Assembly (NCBI GenBank): GCA_025936115.1
Contig: JAICTZ010000039.1
Coordinates: forward strand, 1-64,000
DNA: 64,000 nucleotides
Direction: 5' to 3'
Source: Polyangiaceae bacterium
GTDB taxonomy: Bacteria > Myxococcota_A > Polyangia > Polyangiales > Polyangiaceae
The notes beneath the pieces are model-generated. The model did not search any database and was not told the DNA's origin. It worked only from the letters and a program-made list of their open reading frames with translations. Shown piece after piece: positions 8,558 through 17,563 of the stretch. Within the stretch, counting starts at the first letter, position 1, and each line of letters begins with the position of its first letter. A program made the position numbers and the translations under genes.

Positions 8558-11360
8558 TGCGCACCTCGCTGGGCCTGATGCTTGCGCTCGGGCTCTCACT
8601 CGCGCGCCAGTCCGCAATGCGGACGAGCGCTTCCAGGTACGCAAGCGCGAACGGGCCGAGATTCCGCGGCTCCGTCTCGGGCACGACGCCGGTGTCGCTC
8701 TCTTCCTCCGGCCGCCAAGGTCCGAGGAGATCTGCGACGAGACCCGTCCAGCCGTGTCCGGTCAGTACGAACTGGTTGCTTTCCCAGCGGCCCTCCGCTC
8801 CGTCCTTTGCAACAGAAAAGTCGAGCGGCCACTTATCGGCGCCGATCACCAGTGAGTCCGGGTCCCTTCGTACGCCGAAGACGTCGTCGCCCTCGCCGTT
8901 CGTCGAGCGCAGTACGGTGCGTGCCTTCCCGTGATGCGTGGCAGCCAAGTAGACCGCAAGGGCCGGGTAGTTGGCGTAACCGTCTCGGTACTTCCGCCAC
9001 ATCGCGAGCGCGGAGGCGACCTCATGACGCAGGCCAGGGCGGAACTGGACGTGCCCGGCCCAGCGAACGCCAGAGACGGCGCGCACCAAATTCAGCTCGG
9101 CCTCGCCGAGTCTGTCGTCGATCGCCCATCGAAGCCGGACGACCTCTTCGCGACCGCGTCGGCACGCTTCATTGGCCAGCGCATAGGCGTGCGGTCGAAG
9201 TATTGCGATCCGCTCTCGAACGGTCGAAGCGTCACCCACGACATCCGCAGCCAGCACGCGCGGGCTCTTCGCAAGCAACGCGCCGGGGAGGCCAGTGCGA
9301 TCGGGCAACCGCGCCTGCCATTGCGGATGCGCCTTGCCGAGATCGTGGAGGCCCGACGCTTCGACGACGGCGGCCCGAATGTGACCGATCAGTGAAAGAG
9401 CGTCGCACAGCTTCTCCGCCTCGCCTTGCGCGTCCTTCAGGTGGTCTTCGAGCTTCGACCAATAACCAACCTCGGTCCAAGAATCGTCTCGCAGGGTCGC
9501 TCCGCGCCCGGCGCGTGGCACTTCCGCAAGGGCGTTCGACTTGTCTCCCGTCCAGCCCTCGGTGATGTCGTAGCCGCCGACATCACGCTTCAGCATGACA
9601 AGCATGCCGGGGCGGATGTCCCAGTGATTCACGCGCTCCCACCGATCGGTTTCGTCATCCCACAGCCACGCCTTGGACTTGTTGCCCTCGAGCATCTTTT
9701 GGACGCGGACGAAGGAGACGGGGCAACCCTCTTGTGCGGGCTCTAGCAACGGGCCGTCGAGGTCATCACCGCGCGGAGGGTTGTCGCCTGACCAGTCGCG
9801 CCAGAACACCGTTACGTCGAGCTCGGGGTCGGTGCCTCGCACGAAGGCGCTGACGTCGGTGAAACCGCCGTGGACGTCGCGCTCAGTCGAGAAGAGTCCA
9901 AGCACGTCTAGAGCGCGCGGCAGCGGGCTGAGCTTCGGTTGAAGTGCTTTGTGAACCTCTTTCGAACATTGCATGCTCAGATCGGCGATCGCCTCCGCGA
10001 ATGGCTCGTGCTGCGAGAGGGGAGCGAACGTATTCACGAGCTCCTTGGCGCGCTCGATGTCAGCGGCCTCGTACGGCCCGATGCGCTCGGCCTTCTTGTT
10101 CCCGCCCTCCCTTGGCGTCTCCCAAACCCAAGCACGCGCCCCTTGATCATCTCCCTTTCGATTCAGACGACCGAGACGTTGCAGCATCGAAGGCCACGGC
10201 GCGAGCTCGGTCCAAAGAAGGTGCGCCGAGATGTCCACGCCCGCCTCGACGACCTGCGTGCTCACGCATATGAGCCCGGGATCGTCCTTCGGCAGGTCGG
10301 CCGCCTTTCGGTTAGTGTCGAACACGAGCAGTCGCTGCTCGTGTCGAGCGCGATCCTCGCGCCTGAACCGCGAGGTAAGCAGAACCTTGTGATCCACCAA
10401 GGCGAGCGCGCGGAACACGTCACGCGCTGTGTCGACGGTGTTGCAGATGACGAGCGAGAGCGTGCCCGCTGCATGTTTCTCCGTCACGGCCTTGGCGATG
10501 GCCGCTTCGGGCGTGACCGCTCCGAACTTCGCGATGCCTCGTTTCTTCGCGCTAACGGTCTTCGCGTCCGACGCAGGCGGCTGCCACCACTCGACGGGGC
10601 GTTTTGCGTCTCGCCACCACTGGAGGTTTTGATCGTTCTTGAGTGTGGTCGTCAGCTTCCCCTCGAATACGAGCTGCTCCGGCGACGCTTCGCCAAGCCC
10701 CTCGCGCGTTCGATCGGTGGTCCTCAGAAACGATGTGCCCACCGTGGCGCTCATCCACGTCGTCAGGCACGGCTTCAGCGAAGCGAACCGCTTCCTGCGC
10801 ATCCAGTCGAGCTGTGAGGTCGTCCACAAGCCGGGCCCCATGAGCTGTACCTCGTCGACGATCCAACGGCAGTCGTTGTTGAGGAGGCCGAAGTGGACCG
10901 GCCACTCGAAGCGGCTCATCGCGTAGCCTCGGTTCAGCGCACGCGACAGGAGCTGGTCCTGCGTGCCAACGAGTACCCAAGGCGTGTCGGGCCGACGAAT
11001 CCACTCTTCCCCAATCACGCCACCCATTAGCTGGTGGACGCCGACCTCGATCTCAGGCTTCGCGGTCTTGAGTGCATCGAAGTAGGCCCTCAAGCGCTGC
11101 ACGGTCTGTGTCACGAGGCTACGCATCGGCAGACAGACCACGAGGTGCAGAGGCTCCGATTTCTTGTCGACGAGTAACCGCCACGCCCACGCGAGCGCGA
11201 GCTCTGTCTTTCCAAGACCTGTCGGGACGGGCAGCACGTCGGGTAAGCCATCAAGGGCCACTTGGAGCTGCCACCCGTACGGTGCGAACCCGCCGGTCGC
11301 GCTCTTAAAAAACTCCGTAAAGGACTCCGCACGCGAGCTAGTCGACAAGACGGCCTCCAT
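8547..11360 (-). CDS. cas3: Cas3 helicase-nuclease with C-terminal HD domain (type I-G)
   Basis: Cas3 unwinds and degrades target DNA recruited by Cascade. The 937-residue product has the helicase first: Walker A PTGLGKT at 46-52, DEVQ at 169-172, SAT at 204-206, then QVVEAGVDIS and QRLGRLNRKG as motifs V and VI. The HD nuclease follows at the C-terminus, the type I-G order, with His672-Asp673 in HDLGKAH, a His in LRHE near 779, His809-His810 in THHGK and Asp917. All metal ligands appear intact. The ATG at 11360 is preceded by AAGGAT. The gene begins 66 bases after the stop of the addA-like gene on the same strand. Confidence 0.95.
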   Translation of the reverse strand: MEAVLSTSSRAESFTEFFKSATGGFAPYGWQLQVALDGLPDVLPVPTGLGKTELALAWAWRLLVDKKSEPLHLVVCLPMRSLVTQTVQRLRAYFDALKTAKPEIEVGVHQLMGGVIGEEWIRRPDTPWVLVGTQDQLLSRALNRGYAMSRFEWPVHFGLLNNDCRWIVDEVQLMGPGLWTTSQLDWMRRKRFASLKPCLTTWMSATVGTSFLRTTDRTREGLGEASPEQLVFEGKLTTTLKNDQNLQWWRDAKRPVEWWQPPASDAKTVSAKKRGIAKFGAVTPEAAIAKAVTEKHAAGTLSLVICNTVDTARDVFRALALVDHKVLLTSRFRREDRARHEQRLLVFDTNRKAADLPKDDPGLICVSTQVVEAGVDISAHLLWTELAPWPSMLQRLGRLNRKGDDQGARAWVWETPREGGNKKAERIGPYEAADIERAKELVNTFAPLSQHEPFAEAIADLSMQCSKEVHKALQPKLSPLPRALDVLGLFSTERDVHGGFTDVSAFVRGTDPELDVTVFWRDWSGDNPPRGDDLDGPLLEPAQEGCPVSFVRVQKMLEGNKSKAWLWDDETDRWERVNHWDIRPGMLVMLKRDVGGYDITEGWTGDKSNALAEVPRAGRGATLRDDSWTEVGYWSKLEDHLKDAQGEAEKLCDALSLIGHIRAAVVEASGLHDLGKAHPQWQARLPDRTGLPGALLAKSPRVLAADVVGDASTVRERIAILRPHAYALANEACRRGREEVVRLRWAIDDRLGEAELNLVRAVSGVRWAGHVQFRPGLRHEVASALAMWRKYRDGYANYPALAVYLAATHHGKARTVLRSTNGEGDDVFGVRRDPDSLVIGADKWPLDFSVAKDGAEGRWESNQFVLTGHGWTGLVADLLGPWRPEEESDTGVVPETEPRNLGPFALAYLEALVRIADWRASESPSASIRPSEVRNGC

Positions 11361-11426
11361 CGTTATCCTTGTACTCGTCGCGCTTCCGCCAGCGCGCCCC
11401 GCTTGTCGGATTCATACATTGCGCGT

Positions 11427-14400
11427 TCAGCGACATTGCTCTCTTACCTTCCCAATCTCCACAATCCCCCCACCAATCAAAAAGTGCACGAACATCCCCG
11501 CGATCTTCCCGCCCGCAATCTCGATGGCCTTCGCATAAGTCATGAGCTGCGGCGCATACCCGAGCGCCCGCTCCTCCCACTCGGACGCACGCCCCGGGAA
11601 GCTCTTATGGTCGATGATAACGAACCCCGCGGCCGTCTCGAGCAGTAGGTCGATCGACCCCGCGATCCGCCGCCTACCCTGCGCCGTATCAACGAACGCG
11701 TTAACCGGAATCTCGCGGTGCCAGGTGGCGCTGGGCCAGCGCTCGGCGACAAAGGCGCGCAGGGCGTCGCTGGCGGCGATCGCGACCTCGGGCTCGAACG
11801 CGCCGGCAAGGCCGCGCTGCTGAAAGAGTCTCGCGGCGAGCTCGGTGCGCTCCGCGGAGGTGAGCTCCGGGACGTCGGCCGCGAGGAAGGCGTGGAGCGT
11901 ATTGCCGACTTCGTCGAACGTGATGCCCTTCGGCGTCGCGAAGGGCATGCGGCGCGTGAATCGAACGGCATTGATAATGCGCGCGGGCGGCAGCTCCAGC
12001 GACGCTTCGGCCGCGCTGGAAGGTGCGATCCAGTAGTCCGGCGCCGCCGACGGCTCCGTGCGCGCCGGTGCGAACCAGTAGCGGGTGCTGTCCGTTCGCG
12101 TCGGCCCTTCGGGTGGCTCTTGCGCTTCCAAGCTCCACACGCGAGCGCGGTGAGTGTGTCGTTCGCCCTCAGGGCCGCGGAAGACGACGTGTGGGTCCGG
12201 TGCCGAGGCGTCAGGCAGGGTGAGAAGTGGGCCCGCCTCGTCCGCGAGCTCGTCGAGCCAGGCTTTGGACGGGCCCTTTTTGAGCAGGCGGACGGCGAGG
12301 ATGAGGTGGTCACGGGCGCGCGTGAAGCCGACGTAGAGCAGGCGAACGCGCTCACGCGTGTCTCGTTCGATGACGGCTTTGCCGACGGATGAGGCCGCCG
12401 CGCGCTCGGAGAGAGGCGCACTGCGTGTTTGACCGAGCGGCCACGGCCAATAGCGGATCCAGCGGCCGCCGAGCGGATCGGCGGCCTTGAAGGTGTCGCG
12501 GTCGGTCTCCGGCGTGACTTCGAAAGCGTCGCGTTGCCGCTGACGGTGGAGGCCCGCGAGGATCACGACCGGCCATTCGAGGCCCTTGGCCTTGTGGTAG
12601 GTGGAGATGACGATGGCGTTCTCACTTCCGCCGACGTGTTGTTCGTCGGTGGCTCGGTTGTCGTCGCGCTGGCGGATTTCCTGTTCGGTTTCGTCGAAGT
12701 AGCGGAGGAGGCCGCCGAGTGACGCTGCTTCGCGTTGGTATGAGCAGCGTTCCTCGTAGGCGGCGGCAAGCGCGCGCAGGGCCTCGAGGTTCGAAAGGCG
12801 CTGCTCCGGTTCGGGCCAGCATACGACGAGGGCCGGAACGTCGAGGACAGTGAGCACGCGATCGAGTGTCTCGGCGGGGGAGAGGTGGGCGAGCTCCGCG
12901 CGGAGGCGCTCGAGCGCAGCCGCCGTGGGGCCGGGAGGATCCATCGCCGAACTCAGCGGAGCCTCCGAAGGCTGCTCGGAGCGGTCGCTGGAGTCCGACG
13001 TGTTGGCGCGTTCTTCGTCGCGTCTTCGGCGGTCATGCTGGCGGATCCGCTCAGCGAGCCAGAGCTCGAAAGGACGCTCGCCCTCGCGCTCGCTCGCACC
13101 GGCGACTGCCGGGAAGCCGGTGAGCGCCTCGAGCTCCGCGGCCGCGAGCGTGTCGAAGCGGTCGGCCAGGAGCCGCAAGGCTGCTCTTACGAAGGTCCCC
13201 TCCGGTGTCTTGAGCAATCCGACGCGGGGGAGCACGGTTTCGATGCCATGGGCAGCGAGCGCCGTCGAAAGGCGCGACGCCTCCGCGTTCGAGTAGACCA
13301 GTACGGCCACGTCACCTGCGCGTACGGAACGCACGACGCCGGTCCCGCGGTCGAGGACGGGAGTGGCGCTCGCGTCGCCGAGTAGGCGCACAATACCCGC
13401 GGCGATCGTCCCGTGGTCCTCCTGCCCCTCCAACCACCAAACGCCAACGGGTGGCAGGTTCGCGAACTCCTCGAGCGCCGGACGCTCCGGCGTAGTCGCA
13501 ACCTCCGCGGGTGTGTAGCCGTGCCGCCGCAAAGCGGCCGAGAACAGGAGCGAGGTCGCTTCCACGAGCTCCGGGCGCGAGCGATGGTTTCGCGGAAGGA
13601 TCTCGCTGTCGCCGCCGTTCGCAAGCGCCCAGCGCCTGACGGCCTCCATCAAGGTCGGGTCTGCGCCAGCGTATTCGAAGATGCACTGTTTTCTGTCACC
13701 GACCCAGACGGAACGACTTGCGATGGCGTGGAGTCGGGTAAAGAGCGCGAGCTGAATCGGGCTCGTGTCCTGGAATTCGTCCACGGCCACCAGCTTCAGA
13801 CGGGCTCGGAGCTCGGCCTCGACCTCGGGAAGCTCGAGCACCGTGAGTGCGCGGTCGATCATGTCGACGTAGTCGACGAGACCGCGCTCGGCCTTCCATC
13901 GGGCGTACGCGACGAGTCCGACGCGGGCGGCCTCGAAGAGCTTCTCGGTGAGCTCGGACAGCTCCGTGCGAAACCGTGGGTGCGTGTCGTAGGCGGAGGC
14001 CGCTTCGTTGACAGGCGCCACGAGCTCGCGGGCGCGTTTGCCGGGCGTGACCCCGGCTAGCTTCGCCCAGGCGGGCCAGGCGAGGCGGCCTTTCTCCAGG
14101 TTCGATGCGCTCACTCTCAGGTCGCCGAGCGCCTTCTGCGTGACCTGCGTGTCGTCGTCGAGGCGAGAGATGCCGTCGATCGCAGCGCGGAGCGCTCGGA
14201 GGAGGTCGGATTCGAGCTCGTGCTCGGACGCCGCCGGCGGCCGCAATAATTCGAGCAATCCTTCGATCGAGCGCCGTGCCATCGCCGGCAGGTCCGCAGG
14301 ATCGATGCGATTGCTCCGGGCGAGGGACATGATCTCGTCGACGGGCAGCACCCAATCGTAGCGGCGGAGTTGCGCAAGGAATTCGAATTCGAAGCGCGCA

Positions 14401-14855
14401 GCAAGCTCCTGGATCCTGAGCTGGACGTCGAAATCGAGCTCGCGCTCGAGCGCCGCTTGCAGTAGACGGCGCCCTTCATTGCCAGAAATGACGTCGACGG
14501 TCGGGGAAAGGCCCGCGTCGAGAGCGAACTCCTTGACGACACGCAGCGCGACCGAGTGAATCGTGCCGACCTGCGCGAGGGGTAGCTCTTGCGCCCGCTC
14601 GAAGGCTCGGTTCTTGACCAGAACGTGGCGGATACGCGCTTCGAGCTCTGCGTGGGCCTTGGTCGTGTAAGTAACGGCGACCAGGCCTTCCATGGGGATC
14701 GGGAAGGCGGCTGACGGGGCGACTGCCGCCGTGACCTCTTGCGTGAGCCGGAAGGTCTTCCCGCTGCCCGCGCTCGCGCTGACTATCCGGAGACCACGAG
14801 CCTGAACGCCCAACGCGTTTGCGTTCTCGCTCTCGCCCGGACTCAGCGCGATCAT
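11427..14855 (-). CDS. AddA/RecB-like UvrD-family helicase-nuclease
   Basis: The 1142-residue protein has the layout of AddA: an SF1 UvrD-type helicase followed by a RecB-type nuclease. Walker A is SASAGSGKT at 26-34. Other visible motifs are VTYTTKAHAELEARI (Ia), VDEFQDTSPIQ (II), VGDRKQCIFEYAGADP (III), STYHKAKGLEW (V) and LLYVGFTRARDHL (VI). The nuclease has Asp1069 in GSID, Asp1082 and Lys1084 in IIDHKS and the QLMTY motif. All catalytic residues are present. The ATG at 14855 overlaps the stop of the addB-like gene as ATGA. It may be the host end-processing enzyme or a CRISPR-associated module; position alone does not decide. I leave out the symbol addA because orthology is unproven. Confidence 0.88.
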   Translation of the reverse strand: MIALSPGESENANALGVQARGLRIVSASAGSGKTFRLTQEVTAAVAPSAAFPIPMEGLVAVTYTTKAHAELEARIRHVLVKNRAFERAQELPLAQVGTIHSVALRVVKEFALDAGLSPTVDVISGNEGRRLLQAALERELDFDVQLRIQELAARFEFEFLAQLRRYDWVLPVDEIMSLARSNRIDPADLPAMARRSIEGLLELLRPPAASEHELESDLLRALRAAIDGISRLDDDTQVTQKALGDLRVSASNLEKGRLAWPAWAKLAGVTPGKRARELVAPVNEAASAYDTHPRFRTELSELTEKLFEAARVGLVAYARWKAERGLVDYVDMIDRALTVLELPEVEAELRARLKLVAVDEFQDTSPIQLALFTRLHAIASRSVWVGDRKQCIFEYAGADPTLMEAVRRWALANGGDSEILPRNHRSRPELVEATSLLFSAALRRHGYTPAEVATTPERPALEEFANLPPVGVWWLEGQEDHGTIAAGIVRLLGDASATPVLDRGTGVVRSVRAGDVAVLVYSNAEASRLSTALAAHGIETVLPRVGLLKTPEGTFVRAALRLLADRFDTLAAAELEALTGFPAVAGASEREGERPFELWLAERIRQHDRRRRDEERANTSDSSDRSEQPSEAPLSSAMDPPGPTAAALERLRAELAHLSPAETLDRVLTVLDVPALVVCWPEPEQRLSNLEALRALAAAYEERCSYQREAASLGGLLRYFDETEQEIRQRDDNRATDEQHVGGSENAIVISTYHKAKGLEWPVVILAGLHRQRQRDAFEVTPETDRDTFKAADPLGGRWIRYWPWPLGQTRSAPLSERAAASSVGKAVIERDTRERVRLLYVGFTRARDHLILAVRLLKKGPSKAWLDELADEAGPLLTLPDASAPDPHVVFRGPEGERHTHRARVWSLEAQEPPEGPTRTDSTRYWFAPARTEPSAAPDYWIAPSSAAEASLELPPARIINAVRFTRRMPFATPKGITFDEVGNTLHAFLAADVPELTSAERTELAARLFQQRGLAGAFEPEVAIAASDALRAFVAERWPSATWHREIPVNAFVDTAQGRRRIAGSIDLLLETAAGFVIIDHKSFPGRASEWEERALGYAPQLMTYAKAIEIAGGKIAGMFVHFLIGGGIVEIGKVREQCR

Positions 14856-17554
14856 AGCGCGGCCTCCCAGCGTCTCCCGCAAAGGGCATCGAGCTCGCAA
14901 TACCTACAGGCGCTCCCTGGCTCGAAGGAGAAGTGCTCACCGTGCGCGCTCTCTTCGACCTCCAGTACTTCGAGCAGCGGCAAGGACCGTTTGAGTCCCG
15001 TTGCAGGGAGCCTTCCGCGCGCGACGAGCGCATCCGCTTTCTCCATCGAGCGTTCGATACGCTTCCAGGTATCAGCGGGCGTAGGTGCGTCGGCAACGTC
15101 GCTCTGCAGCCAAAATGACGTCGACGCGGCGAGGAGCCGCCCGCGGCTCAGTGAAAAATACGCGACGTGCGGGGGCTCACCGCTTTTCTGTGCGCCGCGC
15201 GCAAACGCGTACGTCGCGAGTTGTAGGGCTTGCCCGGACCGAAGCTGGTCGCGATAGCTCGCGTAACCCCACTTCATGTCGAGGATCCCTTCGGCCCCGT
15301 CAGGGCCGGCGACGAGCAGGTCGAGTCGTCCGTGGAGCGCTCTCTTTCCCCATGGCACGTCGAGACGCTCTTCGACCGCCACGATTCGGAGGCTCGCTCG
15401 GCGCAGGATCTGGAAGAGCTCCGTTACCGCACTGACGAGCTGCCGTTCGAGTTGCTGGCGCTCGAACGCCATCCCGACGCGCAAGAGGACCGCGCCTTCG
15501 CTCTCGATCAATCGAGCGAGCTCAGCGTTGGCACGCGCGGAGAACGCAGATTCTCCGGGTAGCTCGAAGTCGCCATGCTGATGCAGGCATTCGACGAGCC
15601 GGTGACCGAGCGAGCCGTTCAATTGATGTCCCCGTGGCAGGGCTTGACCGCCGGATCGCAGGCCGCCTGCGTAGCCCAAAGCCCACTCGAGTGGGCAGGC
15701 AAGGAATGCGCTCAGACCTGACGCCGAGAAGCGCTCGGTCGACGGTTGGGTGCCCGGCGGCAGCTGCCACTCCGCGTGGCCTCCGGGGAGGGCCGCACTG
15801 GGCAGCGGCTGAAGTGTCGGCCGCTCGATTGGCAGCGGCGTAGTGCCTGGACGGAGCAAGTCCTGGGCTCGCACGGTGACCCGGATTCGGTCCGCGTCGC
15901 TCATCCGGGTGCGGGCGGTGATCTCGTTCCAAAGAGGATGTGTCGCGCGCGTAGTCCCAGCCAAGCTCGTCGGCGCTACCAGAATCACGCGCGCGGTTGC
16001 TGCCAGAATGGCTCTTCGCCAGCCGTTGGCGCGGGCAGCGAGGCGCAACGCCGGTTCGACGAAGTGCACTCCCGCATTGGCGAGCGCTCGGAGCTCATCC
16101 CGACGCCACGGAAGCGCAGCCCGCGTGTGCCCGCCGTCTACGAATGACCACCAGACCACGTTCTCGCGGGGCACCCTGAGGTCGCCGGCGCTCGAAACGT
16201 GATCGACGCGACCTGCCCGTTCCGGTTGGAGCTCGACCGTCGTGCCCGATCCGAGGACCGACGCTACCAGCCGCCGTACCTCGACGAGGCTGAACGTCGA
16301 ACGCGTGTCGCTTTCGAGCGCAGCCTGTAGCCCGGCGGCGTGTGCCGCGGCCGCTCGGACCGTCACGTCGTTCGGCGCGCTACTGACGCGGGATAGGGAC
16401 CACGCGCGCACCCGCTCGCTCACCGTAAGGAGCGCACCCTTACTCGCCCCCGTCACGGGGTCCGCACCCTTCTCCTCGAACCACTCGGTGATACGAGCGC
16501 GCCAATCGGCTTCGGGCAGTTTATCGAGCGCAGTCTTAGCGGCTTCCCAAGCCGGGCTACCGACACCTGGCGATTGCAGCAGGGCGCGCGTCAGGCGATA
16601 GCCCGCGGCGCCTCTGAAAGGACCGGCCGGTAACGTGAGGAGCTCGAGCGCGCGGTACGGGTCCTTCGGCTCGAAAGCGAGCTCGAGTGCCAGGGGCAGG
16701 ACCTGGACCGCGCCGCGCCAGGGACTTCGCGACGTCCAACCCTGCGTGCTGAGGCCGTGGGCTTCGAGTGCCCCATCCAGCGCCGATACATCGTGCTCCC
16801 GCACGACGACAGTGCGATCCACGGCAAGGCGGCCCAGAACCGCGGCGGTCGCACGGGCAGCTTCTGAGCTCGTCTGGGCGGTTAAAACGACGAAGGAGCC
16901 ATCGCCTTCAAGCGCCTCGCCCTCGGGAAGCAGTCCGAGCTTGAGCGCGCGTTGCACGCGCCCGAGGTCGGTGCCGGGCGCGGCGCCGGGAAGCTCATGA
17001 TCGGCAACGCCGACGGTGGTCCCCGTCTGCTCGAGCAATGCGAACACCCTTCGCCAACACGGGGGCCAGAGCTCCCCCGGCTCTGCTAGCGCGAGCTGTT
17101 CGTAAATTCGGAGAGGTTTGCCGGCGAGCTGGTTTCCCAAGGAAACGATGCGGTCGCCGACTCCGGGGGGGAGTACCGGCGCCCCGAGCAACTGGAGCTC
17201 GGCGAGAGCGTCGAGTCGTGAGCCGCCATTTGGCACCGGAGCGCCGGTCCACAACGATTCGACGAGCTGGTCTCGGAGCTCCAGCACAGCGCGCGCCGTG
17301 CCAAGAGGGTCCAGCCCGAACGACATCGAATAAAATCTTCCGAAGGGCGCGAGTCTGTTCATTCGCTCGGCCCACTTCGCGACCCGGAGTGCCGCAATGG
17401 GTGGATCGCTGCCGATCCCGAGGCGCAGCTCGAGATCACGCAGGAGCTCGCCGGGCCCCCAAACAGCATGGCCGAGATGGCCCCGCCGTGAAGCTGGGTC
17501 GTCCCAAGCGGTCAGCGTTGGGCCGCCGAACTCGACTCCTGCGAGGATTCTCAT
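14852..17554 (-). CDS. AddB-like PD-(D/E)XK nuclease
   Basis: The 900-residue protein resembles the AddB partner of AddA. Its C-terminus has GRLDLLV and GILDMKWG, the two halves of a RecB-type nuclease site, followed by QLATYAF. One Cys in FLACPLEW and three in CRYCELDALC (about 883, 886 and 892) match the four-cysteine iron-sulfur site of AddB. I see no Walker A motif in the N-terminal half, which Bacillus AddB has, and the protein is shorter than that one. Codons ATG at 17554 and GTG at 17557 are both possible; the ATG fits better behind AGGGAGG. The gene starts 9 bases after the WYL gene's stop and overlaps the addA-like start by 4 bases. Confidence 0.82.
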   Translation of the reverse strand: MRILAGVEFGGPTLTAWDDPASRRGHLGHAVWGPGELLRDLELRLGIGSDPPIAALRVAKWAERMNRLAPFGRFYSMSFGLDPLGTARAVLELRDQLVESLWTGAPVPNGGSRLDALAELQLLGAPVLPPGVGDRIVSLGNQLAGKPLRIYEQLALAEPGELWPPCWRRVFALLEQTGTTVGVADHELPGAAPGTDLGRVQRALKLGLLPEGEALEGDGSFVVLTAQTSSEAARATAAVLGRLAVDRTVVVREHDVSALDGALEAHGLSTQGWTSRSPWRGAVQVLPLALELAFEPKDPYRALELLTLPAGPFRGAAGYRLTRALLQSPGVGSPAWEAAKTALDKLPEADWRARITEWFEEKGADPVTGASKGALLTVSERVRAWSLSRVSSAPNDVTVRAAAAHAAGLQAALESDTRSTFSLVEVRRLVASVLGSGTTVELQPERAGRVDHVSSAGDLRVPRENVVWWSFVDGGHTRAALPWRRDELRALANAGVHFVEPALRLAARANGWRRAILAATARVILVAPTSLAGTTRATHPLWNEITARTRMSDADRIRVTVRAQDLLRPGTTPLPIERPTLQPLPSAALPGGHAEWQLPPGTQPSTERFSASGLSAFLACPLEWALGYAGGLRSGGQALPRGHQLNGSLGHRLVECLHQHGDFELPGESAFSARANAELARLIESEGAVLLRVGMAFERQQLERQLVSAVTELFQILRRASLRIVAVEERLDVPWGKRALHGRLDLLVAGPDGAEGILDMKWGYASYRDQLRSGQALQLATYAFARGAQKSGEPPHVAYFSLSRGRLLAASTSFWLQSDVADAPTPADTWKRIERSMEKADALVARGRLPATGLKRSLPLLEVLEVEESAHGEHFSFEPGSACRYCELDALCGRRWEAAL

Positions 17555-17563
17555 CACCCCTCC

